DNA from: Sabellastarte sp. h YS-2021
Lineage: Eukaryota > Annelida > Polychaeta > Sabellida > Sabellidae
Direction: 5' to 3'
NCBI GenBank assembly: GCA_964017235.1
Contig: OZ024934.1
Location: 60,399,365-60,463,364 of the forward strand
Length of the DNA stretch: 64,000 bases
The notes beneath the pieces were generated by a model that was not told where the DNA came from, searched no databases, and saw only the letters and a program-made list of their open reading frames with translations. Shown one piece after another: positions 1 through 12,100 of the stretch; the stretch's first letter is position 1, and each line of letters starts with the position of its first letter. A program made the position numbers and the translations under genes.

Positions 1-625
1 TCCTGCAATGATAACTCTAAACCTATTTTCAAAGTATTTAAATGATTGATGATTGAATGTCCATTCTAAAATAATAATCCCAAAAGAGCATATCTGTTTC
101 TATATTTGTTGACAAATAAAATATTATTTTTAACTCAACTCATCATACTTTTCAATCTTCCTTCAAAGTATTTAAATGATTGATGATTCAATGTCCATTC
201 TAAAATTCATAATCCCAAAAGTGCATATCTGTTTCTATATTTGTTCACAAATAAAATATTATTTAAAAAAGAATTATTTATATTATTATTTTATTATATT
301 ATTTTTAGAATTTGCAAATTGTTTTCAGTTATTCATTTCCTCTATACCTGTATATGTGGTCCATATATATGCAACCTAAATATGTGACACAATCTCAGTT
401 CTGACTCCCCTTTGTGTTATATGTAATGAAGCCCACCACCTCCCACCCCCACCCCTCTCCCCTTCTCCACACCTCTCTCACTATTACACAAGATCTGCAA
501 CCCCATTGAGTTCTTTGTTTCTCATCTGATATCATTAAATACCTTTGTTTATTTAGTGTCACTCAATATAGCTGGAGGTCCCAGAGGTGGGTGGGGGGAA
601 TCCGGGTGGGGGATGTGGGTTGGGA

Positions 626-1042
626 CTTTAGTTTATTAGTTTATTATAGTGACATGTATTATGTTGACAAGGATTATACAAAAACTATTGAAGTAATACC
701 CAGCCCTATATGGGCTTATAAGTCACTTTAAATAGAGAGTTAATAACAAACAGAGCAAACATATTTTGAGGTAAGATACAGTAAATAAAGACAGCAATTC
801 AATACATAAAAATTAACAATATAATTTACTTTTTCTTTCTTGCCACAAATCAAAAATAAAATTAATAACCATATTGACATTCATATGAGTTAATACCCTT
901 GATAATTGATCTATTAATAATTCAGATTTATCTATATTTAAAATTTTGAAATATTTCATACGAATCAGCTCTAAAGCTGGACAAACACAAACAAAATGTA
1001 TCTCATCTTCTACATCTTTTTTACACAGTTTACATGTTCTCT
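626..1042 (-). mobile_element. 5'-truncated LINE 3' end
   Basis: On the minus strand this piece encodes only the last 70 or so residues of a non-LTR retrotransposon protein. A cysteine/histidine motif is visible (RTCKLC, then EDEIHF and CVCP), typical of the C-terminal zinc-finger region of LINE ORF2 proteins. After the stop comes a 3' UTR ending in short TAATAAACTAATAAACTAA-like repeats, as LINE tails often do. The related family A copy at 55.4-56.9 kb lacks this stretch: its GGGACT and CAAAGAGATGG flanks are almost adjacent. That makes this a clean insertion with 5' truncation. The clade is not identifiable from so little sequence. Confidence 0.65.
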
Positions 1043-1479
1043 CAAAGAGATGGAGTGCTACAGCATAAATGGTAAACAAACAATCTATATAAAAGGGGTA
1101 CTCAAATACAAAAAGAATTGAGAATTTTAAGTATGTGATTATCAACTGAAATGAGTTCATAACTGTAGGAGCTGTGTCAAAATTAACTGAGGCAAGTTGA
1201 ATAAAACTGGGCTAGTTGAGGGTTAAAAATCCCCTAGTTTTACTACATACGGATATAATTTCATTAATATTGGGACTTAAAGCTCACTTAAAGTGTCCAT
1301 TTTGTCTACTTGAATATGTTTAACCGGCGTTTAACCAGTTTCATTTTAAGAAGTTAAAAACTCAGCAAGCAGAGGTATAACACACAAAAATAAGTTCTTA
1401 AAAGACTAAGATAGCCATAACATTATTAATATTCAAAATTTAAATAGACAGGCATTTCCTTTTAAAAATTCAAAGATTT

Positions 1480-3345
1480 CAGCTCTATAACCCACATAGT
1501 TTGACAGTTACTGGGCTTTAAAGTGGCATAATGTCCATAAATTGGGTTTCTGTGGGCATTTTACAATTGTTAAAGAGACCTTAGCAATTAAACTACAGAT
1601 CTGAAACTTTTTGGGGGACATACATAACAAACAAAAATTATATATAATACAGTTTAAGACTTGTCACACTAAGCATTTCCAAATAACAGGGCAAAATACG
1701 GAAAAAATGTCAAAAAAGGCACTTGGGCGAGTGTCTATGGCCCTCATACACAGGTTAAATGTCTACTAAAAACCTTGATTTTCGCCATATGTAAAAAGGA
1801 CATAATAATGCATTCCCAGATGGGATTTCAGCTCCATCAATCACATAGTTTAACAGTCACAGGGCTTAAAGGTGGCAAAAAGTCCAAATATTGGGTCTCT
1901 GTGGGCCTTTTAGAGATCTCGATGTGGCTTTCAAATTAAAGCTTCAGACTTAAAATTTGTTACATACTAAGATTACACATAGAATATGTATCTAATAAAG
2001 TTTGAAACTTCTCAGACTTACCATTTCCAAGTTACAGAGCAAAATATGTGAAAAATGTCTTAAAAGGGTCACTCAGGTGGGTGTTTAAGGTCCTCATACA
2101 CAGGTTAAATGTCTACTTGAAGCCTTGATTTTTGGCACATGTAAAAAGAACATAATAATGTATTCCCAGATGAGATTTCAGCTCTATCAGTCACATAGTT
2201 TAACAGTCACAGGCCTTAAAATTGGCAAAAAGTCCAAATACTGGGTCTTTATGGGGCCTTCTAGAGACCTAAATGTGGCCTTCAAATTAAAGCCTCAGAC
2301 TTAAAATTTATCACATACTAAGATTACACATAGAATATGCATCTAATACAGTTTGAAACTTCTTAGACTTACCATTTCCAAGTTACAGGGAAAAATATGT
2401 GAAAAATGTCTAAAAATGGTCACTCGGGTGGGGATTTATGGTCCTCATACACAGGTTAAATGTCTTCTTAAAGCCTTAATTTTTGGCACATATATAAATA
2501 ACATACTAATATCTTCCCAGATAGGATTTGAGCTCTATCAGTCACATAGTTCGACAGTCACAGGGCTTAAAAGTAGCCAAAAGTCCAAATATTGGGTCTT
2601 TGGGAGCCTTTTAGAGACCTCAATTTGACCTTCAAAATTAAAGCTTCAGACTTAAAATCTGTTACATACTAAGATTACACACAGAATATATATCTAATAC
2701 AGTTTGAAACTTCTCAGACTTACCATTTCCAAGTTACAGGGAAAAAGATGTGAAAAATGTCTTATAAGGGTCACTCGGGTGGGTGTTTATGGTCCTGATA
2801 CACAGGTTAACTGTCTATTAAAGGCCTAAATGTTGGGGCACATATAAGAAAACACATAGATATATTCCCAGATGATATTTAACTTAGATGAGAGACATAG
2901 TTTGAAAGCTACAGTGCTTGAAAGTGGCAAAAAGTGCATAAATTGGGTCTCTGTGGGCACTTTTGAGACCTTAAGTCGACCCCTTTGGGTAAACCTACAG
3001 CCCTAAAATTTTCTACAGACAAGGATTACATATCAAAGTTATACCTAGCACAGTTTGAGACTCATCAGAATTACCACTTCCAAATTATAGGGCAAAATAT
3101 GTGAAAAGTATAGCAAAAAATCCCTAAGTGGGGGTATTTATGGGCCTCAAAGACAATTTTCTCCTCAACTTAAAGTCGTGATTTTCGGCACATGTACTAA
3201 GAACATATTAATGTGTTGTCAGGTAAAATTTCAGCCAGCTGAGCATCATAGTTTGTGACCTACAGGGCTCTAAGTGGCCAAAAGTCCAATTTCTGACCTT
3301 AAGGTGGCCATAAGTTCTTTTTTACTGGGAGTTTAAGGTCACCTT
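1480..3345. repeat. Tandem array A, ~350-bp monomers
   Basis: Five to six diverged monomers of about 345-354 bp. Landmarks recurring in each are TTTCAGCTCTATCA-CACATAGTTT, CAGGGCTTAAA, AAAAGTCCAAATATTGGGTCT and GGTTAAATGTCTACT. The first and last units are the most diverged, as expected for edge monomers. No conserved reading frame runs through it, so I take the ORFs here as chance. Confidence 0.8.
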
Positions 3346-3519
3346 AAAATAGGGATCTTCCTTTGGGCACCCTTAACATGTGTACCAAGTTTGAAAAAAA
3401 AATATTAATTTGTTTTTGAGTTATCGCGTCCACAAGGAAATTTCTACGGCGGCGGCGGCGGCGGCGGCAGCGCGACGGACCTGAATCCAATATATCCCCG
3501 ACTTTCGTCTGGGGATATA

Positions 3520-4185
3520 ATGATAATGCTAGTATCTTGAGGGATAAGCTTTCATTTCGAAACAACAACCACACTAAATGACAAACTTGATGCTGCTGGA
3601 GCTCTTCCCCAGAAATATCAACAAATACCAGTGCTTGTTGGAGGATAAATCAGTACCTGTATGGCAGAGATGATGCATTGTTTTGAGACCAAAAGAGTAT
3701 AAGTCGTATAGTGCATTTTGTTACTGTATAAGCTTACCTGGTGCAGCTTATGGTATTTAAGTGTTTAGGACAGAAGCCCCTCCATACATATCAGCTGTAC
3801 TCGTTTGACACTGGGGTAATTTTTATGGTACTTGCCATGCATATATTCATGCATTCAGCATTCCATTTGACAGAGAAGTGAGTTATTTTAAATACTCTTT
3901 GACCTCTCCACTTTGGACATAAAACACCTGTTGCTGTTTGAAAGGCTCTGATTTTTGGAAGAATTTCACATCAAAATGTTAAAGAGACAACAATTTTTCA
4001 TCTACTTTTGTGGTAAATATTTATTGTATCTTAAGTAAAATTTTGACCCATCTGTAAGGAATGTCCATGGACATTGTGCCTTGCATTTGCTATTGGTTAA
4101 AATATTACAAAAACTTAAGATGACTGATGTAGCCTGAAACATATTCAGCTCTCACAGAATAATATAAAGTCTGTTCAGAACTCAC
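3520..4185. other. Intronic or 3' unique sequence
   Basis: No gene, repeat array or RNA is recognised. It lies downstream of the last visible exon of the minus-strand gene. I checked the minus strand for a further exon. A good donor-like CAG|GTAAGC occurs near 3735, but the sequence upstream of it is closed in all frames after possible acceptors. Confidence 0.4.
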
Positions 4186-4326
4186 TGTGGAGAGGGACTT
4201 GTGCACCAACTTCCCATCCAGCACGAATGGCTCATACTTCTGGATGAGTTTGCCTGCATCAATCTTCCAGATGACAAACTTGTCAGGGTTACACATTTCC
4301 TTCTTCTCCATCACAAAGTTCCCTTT
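4186..4326 (-). CDS. Host gene exon 9 (DUF4211-like segment), internal
   Basis: This 141-nt exon is bounded on the minus strand by a TTGTTTCAG acceptor and an ACA|GTGAGT donor, and is phase 0 at both ends. It encodes 47 residues beginning KGNFVMEKKEM and continuing with IWKID and LIQKYEPF. The pattern (a Phe-Val strand, a Trp, then QKYEPF) looks like the DUF4211 region near the C terminus of PRR12/QSER1-type chromatin proteins; this family call comes from memory and not from an alignment. The phase agrees with the exon ending at 20492, but further exons could lie in the 16-kb intron between them. The downstream end of the gene is outside the window. Confidence 0.65.
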
Positions 4327-4474
4327 CTGAAACAAATTTAACACGCTACCTCTTCATCTTCTGACTACTAAACAAGTGCTTTCACAAAAAGCCGCCTTGC
4401 ACTCTATGATTACTAGTACTTTTATGATGGCTGTTTATCATGCTATTATGTGGTTGAAATATGTTACAGGCAAG
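4327..4474. other. Short unique intron segment
   Basis: Intron sequence between the exon acceptor and the C run. Nothing else is recognised. Confidence 0.4.

Positions 4475-4508
<34 letters not shown>
4475..4508. repeat. 34-base poly-C run
   Basis: An uninterrupted run of 34 cytosines sits just left of the family B array. The opposite strand is a G-run able to form G-quadruplexes. Exact length in an assembly is usually unreliable for such tracts. Confidence 0.9.
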
Positions 4509-4510
<2 letters not shown>

Positions 4511-4559
4511 AATAAATAAATTATGAAGCTGTAGGAATTATTAATTAGAGAATAGCTGA

Positions 4560-5893
4560 CAATGGATTTTATAGGTCAAGATAACTACAGCCAGGTCAAA
4601 GTTCAAATCAAGGTCACAAGGTCATGACGTTGCACACCTACACCCCCTAACCAATGTCCCTAGTAAGTATCAACTTCCTACACCTTACAGTTTCCAAGAA
4701 ATAGCCCGGACAAGATTTTATAGGTCAAGGGTCAAATCAAGGTCACACCATAATATTGCACACCTACACCTCCTTACCATTGTCCTCACCAAGTAACAAG
4801 TTCCTACACCTTACAGTTTCCGAGACATAGCCCGGACAAGATTTTATAGGCCAAGGTCACCATGGCAAAGGTCCAAGGTCAAATTAAGGTCACACCAAGA
4901 CGCTGCACAACTACACCCCCTAAAGAATGTCCCTAGCAAGTATCACCTTCCTACACCTTATGGCTTCCAAGATATAGCTCGGACAAGATTTGATAGGTCA
5001 AGGTCACTATGGCAAGGTCAAAGGTCAAATCAAGGTCACACCATGACATTGCACACCTACAGCCCCTAATCAATGTCCCTACTAAGTATAAACTTCCTAC
5101 ACTTTACGGTTGCAGAGATATAGACTGGACAAGATTTTCAAACTCAAGGTCACTGCGGCATGGTGAAAGGTTAAATCAAGGTCATATCATGACGTTGCAC
5201 ACCTACACCCCCTAACCAATGTCCCTACTAAATATCACCTTCCCACACCTTAGGGTTGCCGAGATATAGCCCCGGCAAGATTTTATAGGTCAAGGTCACT
5301 ACAGCAAGGTCAAAGGTCAAATCAAGGTCACACCATGGCATTGCACACCTACACCTCCTAACCATTGTCCTCACCAAGTAACAAGTTCCTACACCTTACA
5401 GTTTCTGAGACATAGCCCGGAAAAGATTTTATAGGTCAAAGTCACCATGTCAAGGTCATATCAAGGTCACACCATGACGCTGCACACCTACACCCCCTAA
5501 CCAATGTCCCTACCAAGCATCAACTTCCTACACCTTACAGTTGCTGAGATATAGCCCCGACAAGATTTTATAGGTCAAGGTCACTACGGCAAGGTCAAAG
5601 GTCAAATCAAGGTCACACCATGACGTTGCACACCTACACCCCCTAACTAATGTCCATACCAAAGTTAAGGTCACTGCGGCAAGGTCAAATCAAGGTCACA
5701 CTATAACGTTGCACACCAACACCCCCTAACCAATGTCCCTACCAAGTATCAACTCCCTACACCTTACAGTTTCTGAGATACAGCCCGGACAAACTTTTTC
5801 CTGCCACCCGCCTGCCTGACCGCGCGCCCATCCGAACACCACGGGTGAAAACAATACCCCAACAGCCCTTACTGGCTGTGGGGTAAACATTTT
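4560..5893. mobile_element. Family B array element, copy 1 (left end lost)
   Basis: About eight diverged monomers of roughly 146 bp carry the phrases AAGGTCAAAGGTCA, CCATGACGTTGCACACCTA, CCCCCTAACCAATGTCCCTA and CGAGATATAGCCCGGACAAG. The array ends in a CCGCC/CGCGCG-rich stretch and a hairpin at 5857-5883 (arms CAGCC/GGCTG inside CCCC/GGGG), followed by TAAA. Other copies start with a GCATCAGAGATGC hairpin and a GTACCCCACAGCC motif; this copy lacks both and instead begins near the poly-C run, so it is left-truncated. No protein is encoded. Confidence 0.7.
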
Positions 5894-7329
5894 ACAAAAT
5901 AGCTGACATTCAGTCCCAGCTCAAAGTGTAACCTGCGTGTTCCTTGATACTGTTGAATGAAAGACACTGACATTTTGAGAAAACAATTAAGGCCTGAATA
6001 ATAATTTTGTGAAAAACTTTGATTACACAGTTTGCCTATAAACTATACACATTCTTGTCAATGTAATTTTTTATCAGAATTTTTTTTCACTAATGGACTG
6101 TATTTTGAAGGGATGTCATTACTGCCACACCCTGTATACAGAATATTCACTTGCTTGGTTTCAACGTGCATTTAATATGTACCAGATATGACAGACCAAG
6201 TATTTACATGTCCTCTCAGTGTGCTGCTGTTATCATCAAACCCTGATTTTGTTGTCTTCATCATCCTAACACACTGTACTTCATGGTGTTAACATCATTC
6301 TCACATTAATTTTTTAACAACAAAATTTTGTCTTTTTTGGTCCCATTTCATTCAGGTATGTGGTAAGGATGGTTTGGTATCAAATATGTGTACATGGGGA
6401 GACCGCCAGTGCAAAACTGTTCTGATTCTGGCATTTCGCATTTTTGTACACTCCAATCAAACATGGATGTTTCCTGTTAACGAAATTGCAATAAAAGTCC
6501 ACAAATGCACAAAATATGGGTTAAAAGCATTTAATAGCTTCAGATTTCTGGTTTGCATAGAATAATTTAAGTTTTCCATCCATTATTTGTGGTGACAAAA
6601 GAGTCTGAGGTTATTAAGTGTTGTAACCAAAACATGGCAGTTCTGCTCAACGTTATTGCTATAAAAGTCTGTAAGTACACAAAAATATGGGATAAAAGAT
6701 ACTTTCTTCAGATTTGTGGTTTGTTACTAATATTTTACCTTGTCCTTCCATTATTTGTGTTGTAAGTGAAGTGGCGGCATTTAATTCCCATCATGGTATT
6801 TCAGTAAAATGCTTTTGATACCGTGACATGTGGCCTACCAACCCATCCTTAGTATGTAACTACTTTTAACTCAAAACTATTGGTTGGGAGCATTCTCATA
6901 ATTTATTATTTATCACAAAGTGCCCCTTACTTCTAACTGAAAGTTAAAAACATCTGTGAAAGATTTCAAGTTTGTCACTGGTACACTGGCCTCATTACAA
7001 TGTGTCACATTGTTTGGTTCCCACACATTTTTGCCCCGATGTAAGTAGCAGATTCCTTCCACTACACTGTAGTGTGAGGAGTCATGGTCACTGAAAAATT
7101 CATCTTGCTTATCACAAGATTTGGTATCAATTACAGAATATATCTAGAGCCCTCTAGTTGATTCATATATCACTTAAGGGCCACAGCTGAAAAGGCATAT
7201 GTAGTTCATTCCATGGGCAACCTGACTAAGGACGCATCTGTGGCCAGATACTGGATGTATCCACCGACAAAGGCCAACTAACATAGTTTAGAAGATAAAC
7301 AGCATTTTTCGTTAATAAGCAAGCTGAAA
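5894..7329. other. Unique intron sequence with a diverged duplication
   Basis: No gene is recognised. Two related segments of about 85-90 bp, at 6483-6570 and 6648-6740, share ATTGC(A/T)ATAAAAGTC, ACAAAATATGG and TTCAGATTTGTGGTTTG. This looks like an old, decayed local duplication of about 165 bp period. Otherwise it is AT-rich intron. Confidence 0.4.
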
Positions 7330-8442
7330 GCACTTTTAAGTTTGGCTACCCTTATTTGACCCTGTAGCAGGGGCCCAAGGTGAAGTCTGACCACATCAAA
7401 AGATTCGCAGCCCATGATTTCCTATAAGTCGTTTTCACATTGCAAACCTTTAGGACCAATAATAAGCAGGAGGGGCCAAGGTCAAATCTGACCACATGAA
7501 AAGATTTGCAGCCCATGACTTCCTATAAGTTGTTTTCATATTAATGAGTTATTTGAGAAGTACTGGCTATCTGCAATACTTCTAGAGATAATTCGCATTT
7601 ACTCATTTTGAGTAGGTGAATAATTAGCTACGGGTCTGAAACTTCACCAAGTGAAAACTCTCTCAAAAGTAGGCGAATGAGTTATTTGAGAAAAATTGGC
7701 TATCTATAATACTTTTAGAGATAATTCGAATTTACTCATTTTCAGTAGGTGAGTAATTACCTATGGGTCTGAAACTTCAAAAAGTAGGTGAATGAGTTAT
7801 TTAAGAAAAACTACCAAAAGTAGGTGAATGAGTTATTTAAGAAAAATTTGCTATCTGCAATACTTTTAGAGAAAATGCAGAATTACTCATTAGTAGGCAA
7901 GTAATTTAGCCATAGGCCTAATTTAGACCTAAAGCCTACCAGTAGAATACTGTGGTGCACCCTGTAATATACCTTGCAAACTTGAGAAGGCAAGCTATAA
8001 TATTTTTTTCGTTAGAGCGGTAATGGTGAAATCTCTCTACACACTGCGGTTATCCAGTGGATACAATGATTTACTCAACAGTGAGAACCTGAAAGTAGAT
8101 ATTGGTAAGCTATGCCATGACATAGAGGTCTGCAATTTCACTCTGTTATAGCTGACCAAAAATTATGTGAATAACATATTTAAACAAAATACTGTAAATG
8201 TAATAGTTTTCATGTTATAACTGATTTACTCAACAGTGATAACCTCAAAGTAGCTATTACTCAGCTATGCAATGAGCTACATGTCTGAATTTTTTTCTAT
8301 GTTATAGCTGACCCAAAATTAGGTGAACAACATATTTAAGCAAAATACTGTAAATGCAATAGTCTTCAAGTTACAACTGATTTACTCAATAGTGAGAACC
8401 TGAAAATAGCTATTGCTCAGCTATGCCATGAGCTATAAGTTT
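7330..8442. repeat. Composite C/E/D tandem repeats, left of the DIRS insertion
   Basis: Two family C monomers (7330-7550, GCCCAAGGTCAAATCTGACCACAT-like) are followed by several short units with AAAAGTAGGTGAATGAGTTATTT (about 7550-7920). Then come family D units (from about 7970) with TCAGCTATGCCATGAGCTA and CTGACCCAAAAGTAGG. The last D unit stops at the DIRS left end and resumes at 14647. The 7970 start (CTTGCAAACTTGAGAAGG) also begins the D block at about 44850. Confidence 0.7.
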
Positions 8443-8483
8443 GCAAATTTTAATTAGTAAATTAAATTTTTATTAGTTAATAC

Positions 8484-8655
8484 CTTACCTACCAGACGAT
8501 AGCTATAGCCCGGCGCCAGCCGGTCCCGCCAAACGAAAGAAAAAGACGTCCCGGGTTTCACCCCCGGCAGGACCGGCACACTACAATCCACTCGCCAGGT
8601 GGCCTAGTTCCTGCCTCACTCGCCAGAGGGACGTGACGTCATAGCATCTTTTTCG
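8484..8655. repeat. DIRS inverted terminal repeat, 3' copy
   Basis: It is the exact reverse complement of 14456-14627 over 172 bp. Outside it is a unique 3' terminal extension (8443-8483), which is repeated inverted inside the internal complementary region. It contains the palindrome TGACGTCA at 8634-8641. Confidence 0.92.
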
Positions 8656-8710
8656 TCCCTAAGATTGAATGATGAGTCTGGAAGCGGGGAAGGCCGGGTG
8701 GGAATTTCCC

Positions 8711-8808
8711 GTCTGGTAGGTAAGGTATTAACTAATAAAAATTTAATTTACTAATTAAAATTTGCAATTTCATTGCGTTAATACATCTTACCTACCAGAC
8801 GATAGCTA
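8711..8808. repeat. DIRS internal complementary region
   Basis: The left half (8711-8765) is the reverse complement of the element's 3' terminus (8441-8496). The right half (about 8767-8808) is the reverse complement of its 5' terminus (about 14606-14646). The two halves meet at TTTGCAATTTCATTGCG, giving a template that brackets the joined ends. In the DIRS replication model this region aligns the two termini so a closed circle can form before recombinase-mediated insertion. Confidence 0.9.
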
Positions 8809-9160
8809 GAATAACTACCCAGTGGAAGGAGGGCAGCCTTCTGAGGATTGGAGAGAACTCTTATATTATACCTAGGTGTGAGGTTCTAGTCCTTTGAGGA
8901 GACATGTTAGTCTCAAGGGTATCTAGACCTAACTGCCCCCCCCCCCCCCTTTTTGACTGCTCTGAGGGGAGGAAGAGAGCAAGAGTTCAAGTCCATGATT
9001 CCCACTGTTAACCTGGAAGAGTAGGGAATGTCCTATACCCAGAGAATTACTCTGCAGTAAAAAACTTTGAGAAGCCAAGGCATAGGCTAAAAGTGAGCCT
9101 GCACCTAAAACTAACTAGTATATACACTATATATAATTATATACAAAGAAGCTTAGGGGA
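8809..9160 (-). other. DIRS 3' non-coding region
   Basis: This lies between the recombinase stop codon and the internal complementary region. It contains a 14-base C run (8936-8949) on the plus strand. No further reading frame of note is seen. Confidence 0.6.
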
Positions 9161-12100
9161 CTAGTGGTGGATCTGCTGGGCCGCCACCACAGGACCCAAG
9201 TGAAAAAGCTCCTTATCTGCCCAGGCAACATCCTTAAGGTAAAACTGTGTAAAGGTGTTGTGGGACTTCCAGTGGCATGCTGCTAGAATCTGGTCCAGAG
9301 ATATGCCACCTTGAAAAGCTTTGGAGGCCGCAAAGGCCCTAACATCATGGGCCTTGACCTGATGTAAGGTCAAGGACTCTTGGTCAGAGAGATCATAACA
9401 CAACACTACTGTTTGTTTGATCCAGGATGAGATAGTGGCAGGAGAGATGTCCCTGTCAAAACCTTGTTTGAATGAGACAAAAACTAACTCCTTTCCCGTT
9501 CTTAGGTTTTGTGTTTTGTCCAGGTAGTAGCGAAGAGCCCGAACGGGGCAAAGGGATCTGTCTTCCTTTAAAGACTTATCCAGAGTGGGGGCTAAGGCCG
9601 GGATGACCACAGGGGCCACGCACTCTGGTCCCTCCTTTGCCAAGTGATTTTTCGCCAAGAAGCTTGGTGATGGGTAGAGGGAAACTTTGGACCAATCAGC
9701 TTGGTGTCTGATATTTTTGTTTAACCAAGCGTGTATCTCACTTCTGCGTTTTCCTGAAGCCAGGGCTAGGAGAAAAACAGTTTTGAAAGTAAGGTGTTTT
9801 AGAGAAGCCTTTCTGAGGGGTTCAAACGGTGCTTTTGTAAGCTGGTGTAAAACTAGGGAGAGGTTCCAAGCAGGAACCCCCCTGCGTCCTTTGGGTCTAT
9901 CCCTGTGAAAACTGTCTAACAGTCTAGTCAAATTGTCATCCTTGCCGACATTAATCGAGGTATTTCCCAGTTTGTCTGCAATGGCTGACCTGTAACCGTC
10001 AATAGTGCTGGGCTGGAGATTTTTCTCCTGGAAAAGGTGCAGGAGGAAATCTGCTATTTGTTTTATAGATGGGTTCCTGAAGTCCACCTGACTTGTTTGG
10101 CACCATCTGATAAAAACGGCCCACTTCGCTTCGTAGACTGTTCTGGTTGAACGTCTTTGAGGCGCCTCAATTCTTGACGCCACTGGGCTAGAGAACCCCT
10201 GCTCCTTGATTGTCTGGGCTCTAGGAGCCAGGCATGGAGATTTAGGTTTGTCAGATCCCTGTGACGTGCCTTGTTGAAAGGTTGGGTCACTAGATCTGGA
10301 TGGTGTGGAAGACATAGAGGAACCCTCGCAGACAGTTCCACTAGGTCCCAAAACCAAGGCATGTTGGGCCATCCCGGGGCAATCAGGATTGCTCTGCGAT
10401 ACCAGTGATCTGACAGCTTGCTGACCACCTTCCCCATCAGAGACACTGGGGGGAAGAGGTACATGTCCAGGTCCTCCCAGGACAATGTCAGAGCATCCAC
10501 TGACCAGGCCTTTGGGTCTGGAATTGGGGACACAAATTGAACTAGCTTGCAGTTGTACCTTGTTGCAAACATGTCCACTAGGGGAGAATGCCAGGTTTGA
10601 CAAAGGAGGTCGAAGGTCTCTTGATGGAGGGACCACTCCGTCTGAATGACCTGCTTTTGGCGAGACAATTTGTCTGCAATTACATTCAGACGGCCTGGAA
10701 TGTGTCTGGCCTTCAGTACTATTTGATTGAGGTTGCACCAACATAGGAGCCGCCAAAGAAGGGCACAGAGTGAGCCTGACCTCATACCTCCTTCCTTGTT
10801 GATGTATGCTACAACCGTAGTGTTGTCTGTGGCAATCAGGACGACCTTTCCTTGCACTAAATGTTGGAATCTTTTTAGTGCTAACAACACGGCTTTTAGT
10901 TCTAAGAAGTTTATGTGCAACTTGCTTTCGGGCACTGACCAAGTACCGCTTGCTGTGAAGTCGCCTAAGTGAGCACCCCAGCCTTCTTTTGAGGCGTCTG
11001 TAAAGATTTGAACTGCGTGTCGCAGGGGGTGTAAGGGCTGACCCTTTAGGACATTTTCCTCTTGGGTCCACCACTGCAGGTACTGGTGGAGAGACCTCGG
11101 AATTGGGATCTCCTTTTCCAGAGATTCTGGGACTCTCCAGTGCTTCTTGAGGTGCCACTGAATAGGTCTCATGTGCAGTCTGCCTAGGGGCACCTGTTTT
11201 TCTGTCGCAGTGAGAAGACCTATAAGAGACATGAAAGTTCTCACTCGGCAATATCTGGTCTGTAAAAGCACTGTTATCTTTTGTTGAAGGGCTTCCCAAC
11301 GGTTTTGAGTAGGCCTGACTACTCCGTTGAGTAGGTCGTACTGGTAGCCTACGAAGTCGAAGACTTGTTGGGGTTCCAGTTCTGACTTTTGCATGTTTAC
11401 CATCCAGCCCAACTCCTGGCAAAGGGCTAGGAGGGACTGGGTTCCCTGGTGGCAAGATTCTTTGGTAGGGGCTGGAATCAACCAGTCGTCTAGGTACTGG
11501 TGGATTCTTATACCCTGTGACTGAGCCATTAACTTGACCTCTTTGACCACACCCGTGAACTCCATGGGAGCTGTTGACAGGCCAAAGGGAAGTGCCCGAA
11601 ACTGGTACGACTGGTTCTGAAAGTGGAACCTGAGGAATTTTCGGGATGTGAAGTGAATTGGAATGTGAAAGTAGGCATCGCTGAAATCTAGCGATGTCAC
11701 CCACTCCTCTTGTTGTAGAGAGGTCCGGATTGTCTCTGGAGTCTCCATTTTGAATGTTTTTACGCATAAAAACTGATTTAGAGTACTGAGATCCAAGATC
11801 GGCCGCCACTTGTGGTTCGGCTTTGGGACAATGAACAGTCTGTTGAAAAAGGCTAGTGAGGTTTGAACCCTGACCCTCTCTACTGCCTTTTTCTCGATCA
11901 GAGCTTGTACAGCTTCTTGCAAGTGGGAGTCTCTGATGGGGTTTGCATAGCCACTTACTATCAGGGGATCCCTTACCAAGGGAGGTCTGACTTTGAAGGG
12001 GAGAACATAACCCTCCTTTAAAATGGACACTACTTTGGGGTTTGCACCTTTGTGAGCCCATATTTCCCAAAAACTCTGAAGACGTCCCCCCACTGGTTGG

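Larger units (their letters stand above)
1..3519. mobile_element. Family A array element, copy 1 (left end off window)
   Basis: A repeat element whose left part (1-625, including two related subunits of about 125-160 bp) matches 55488-56090. Its body is a tandem array at about 1480-3345. Its right end is a CGG tract (3447-3468) followed by a hairpin at 3491-3519 with stem TATCCCC/GGGGATA. The second copy at 55413-56908 shows the missing left end: a hairpin, then the motif GTATCCCCAGACG, which returns inverted in the right hairpin. A LINE fragment interrupts this copy at 626-1042. No transposase is encoded. I infer a non-autonomous Helitron-like (pearl/HINE-type) element; the class is not proven. 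Confidence 0.6.

Noticed and set aside
3590-3660. Possible further exon of the host gene on the minus strand (open to a TAG, reading TDLSSNKHWYLLIFLGKSSS)
   Set aside because: It would need phase 1 entry while the upstream exon ends in phase 0, and the acceptor is poor.
9687-9908. Plus-strand ORFs within the recombinase and RT genes
   Set aside because: They are antisense shadows of well-supported genes.
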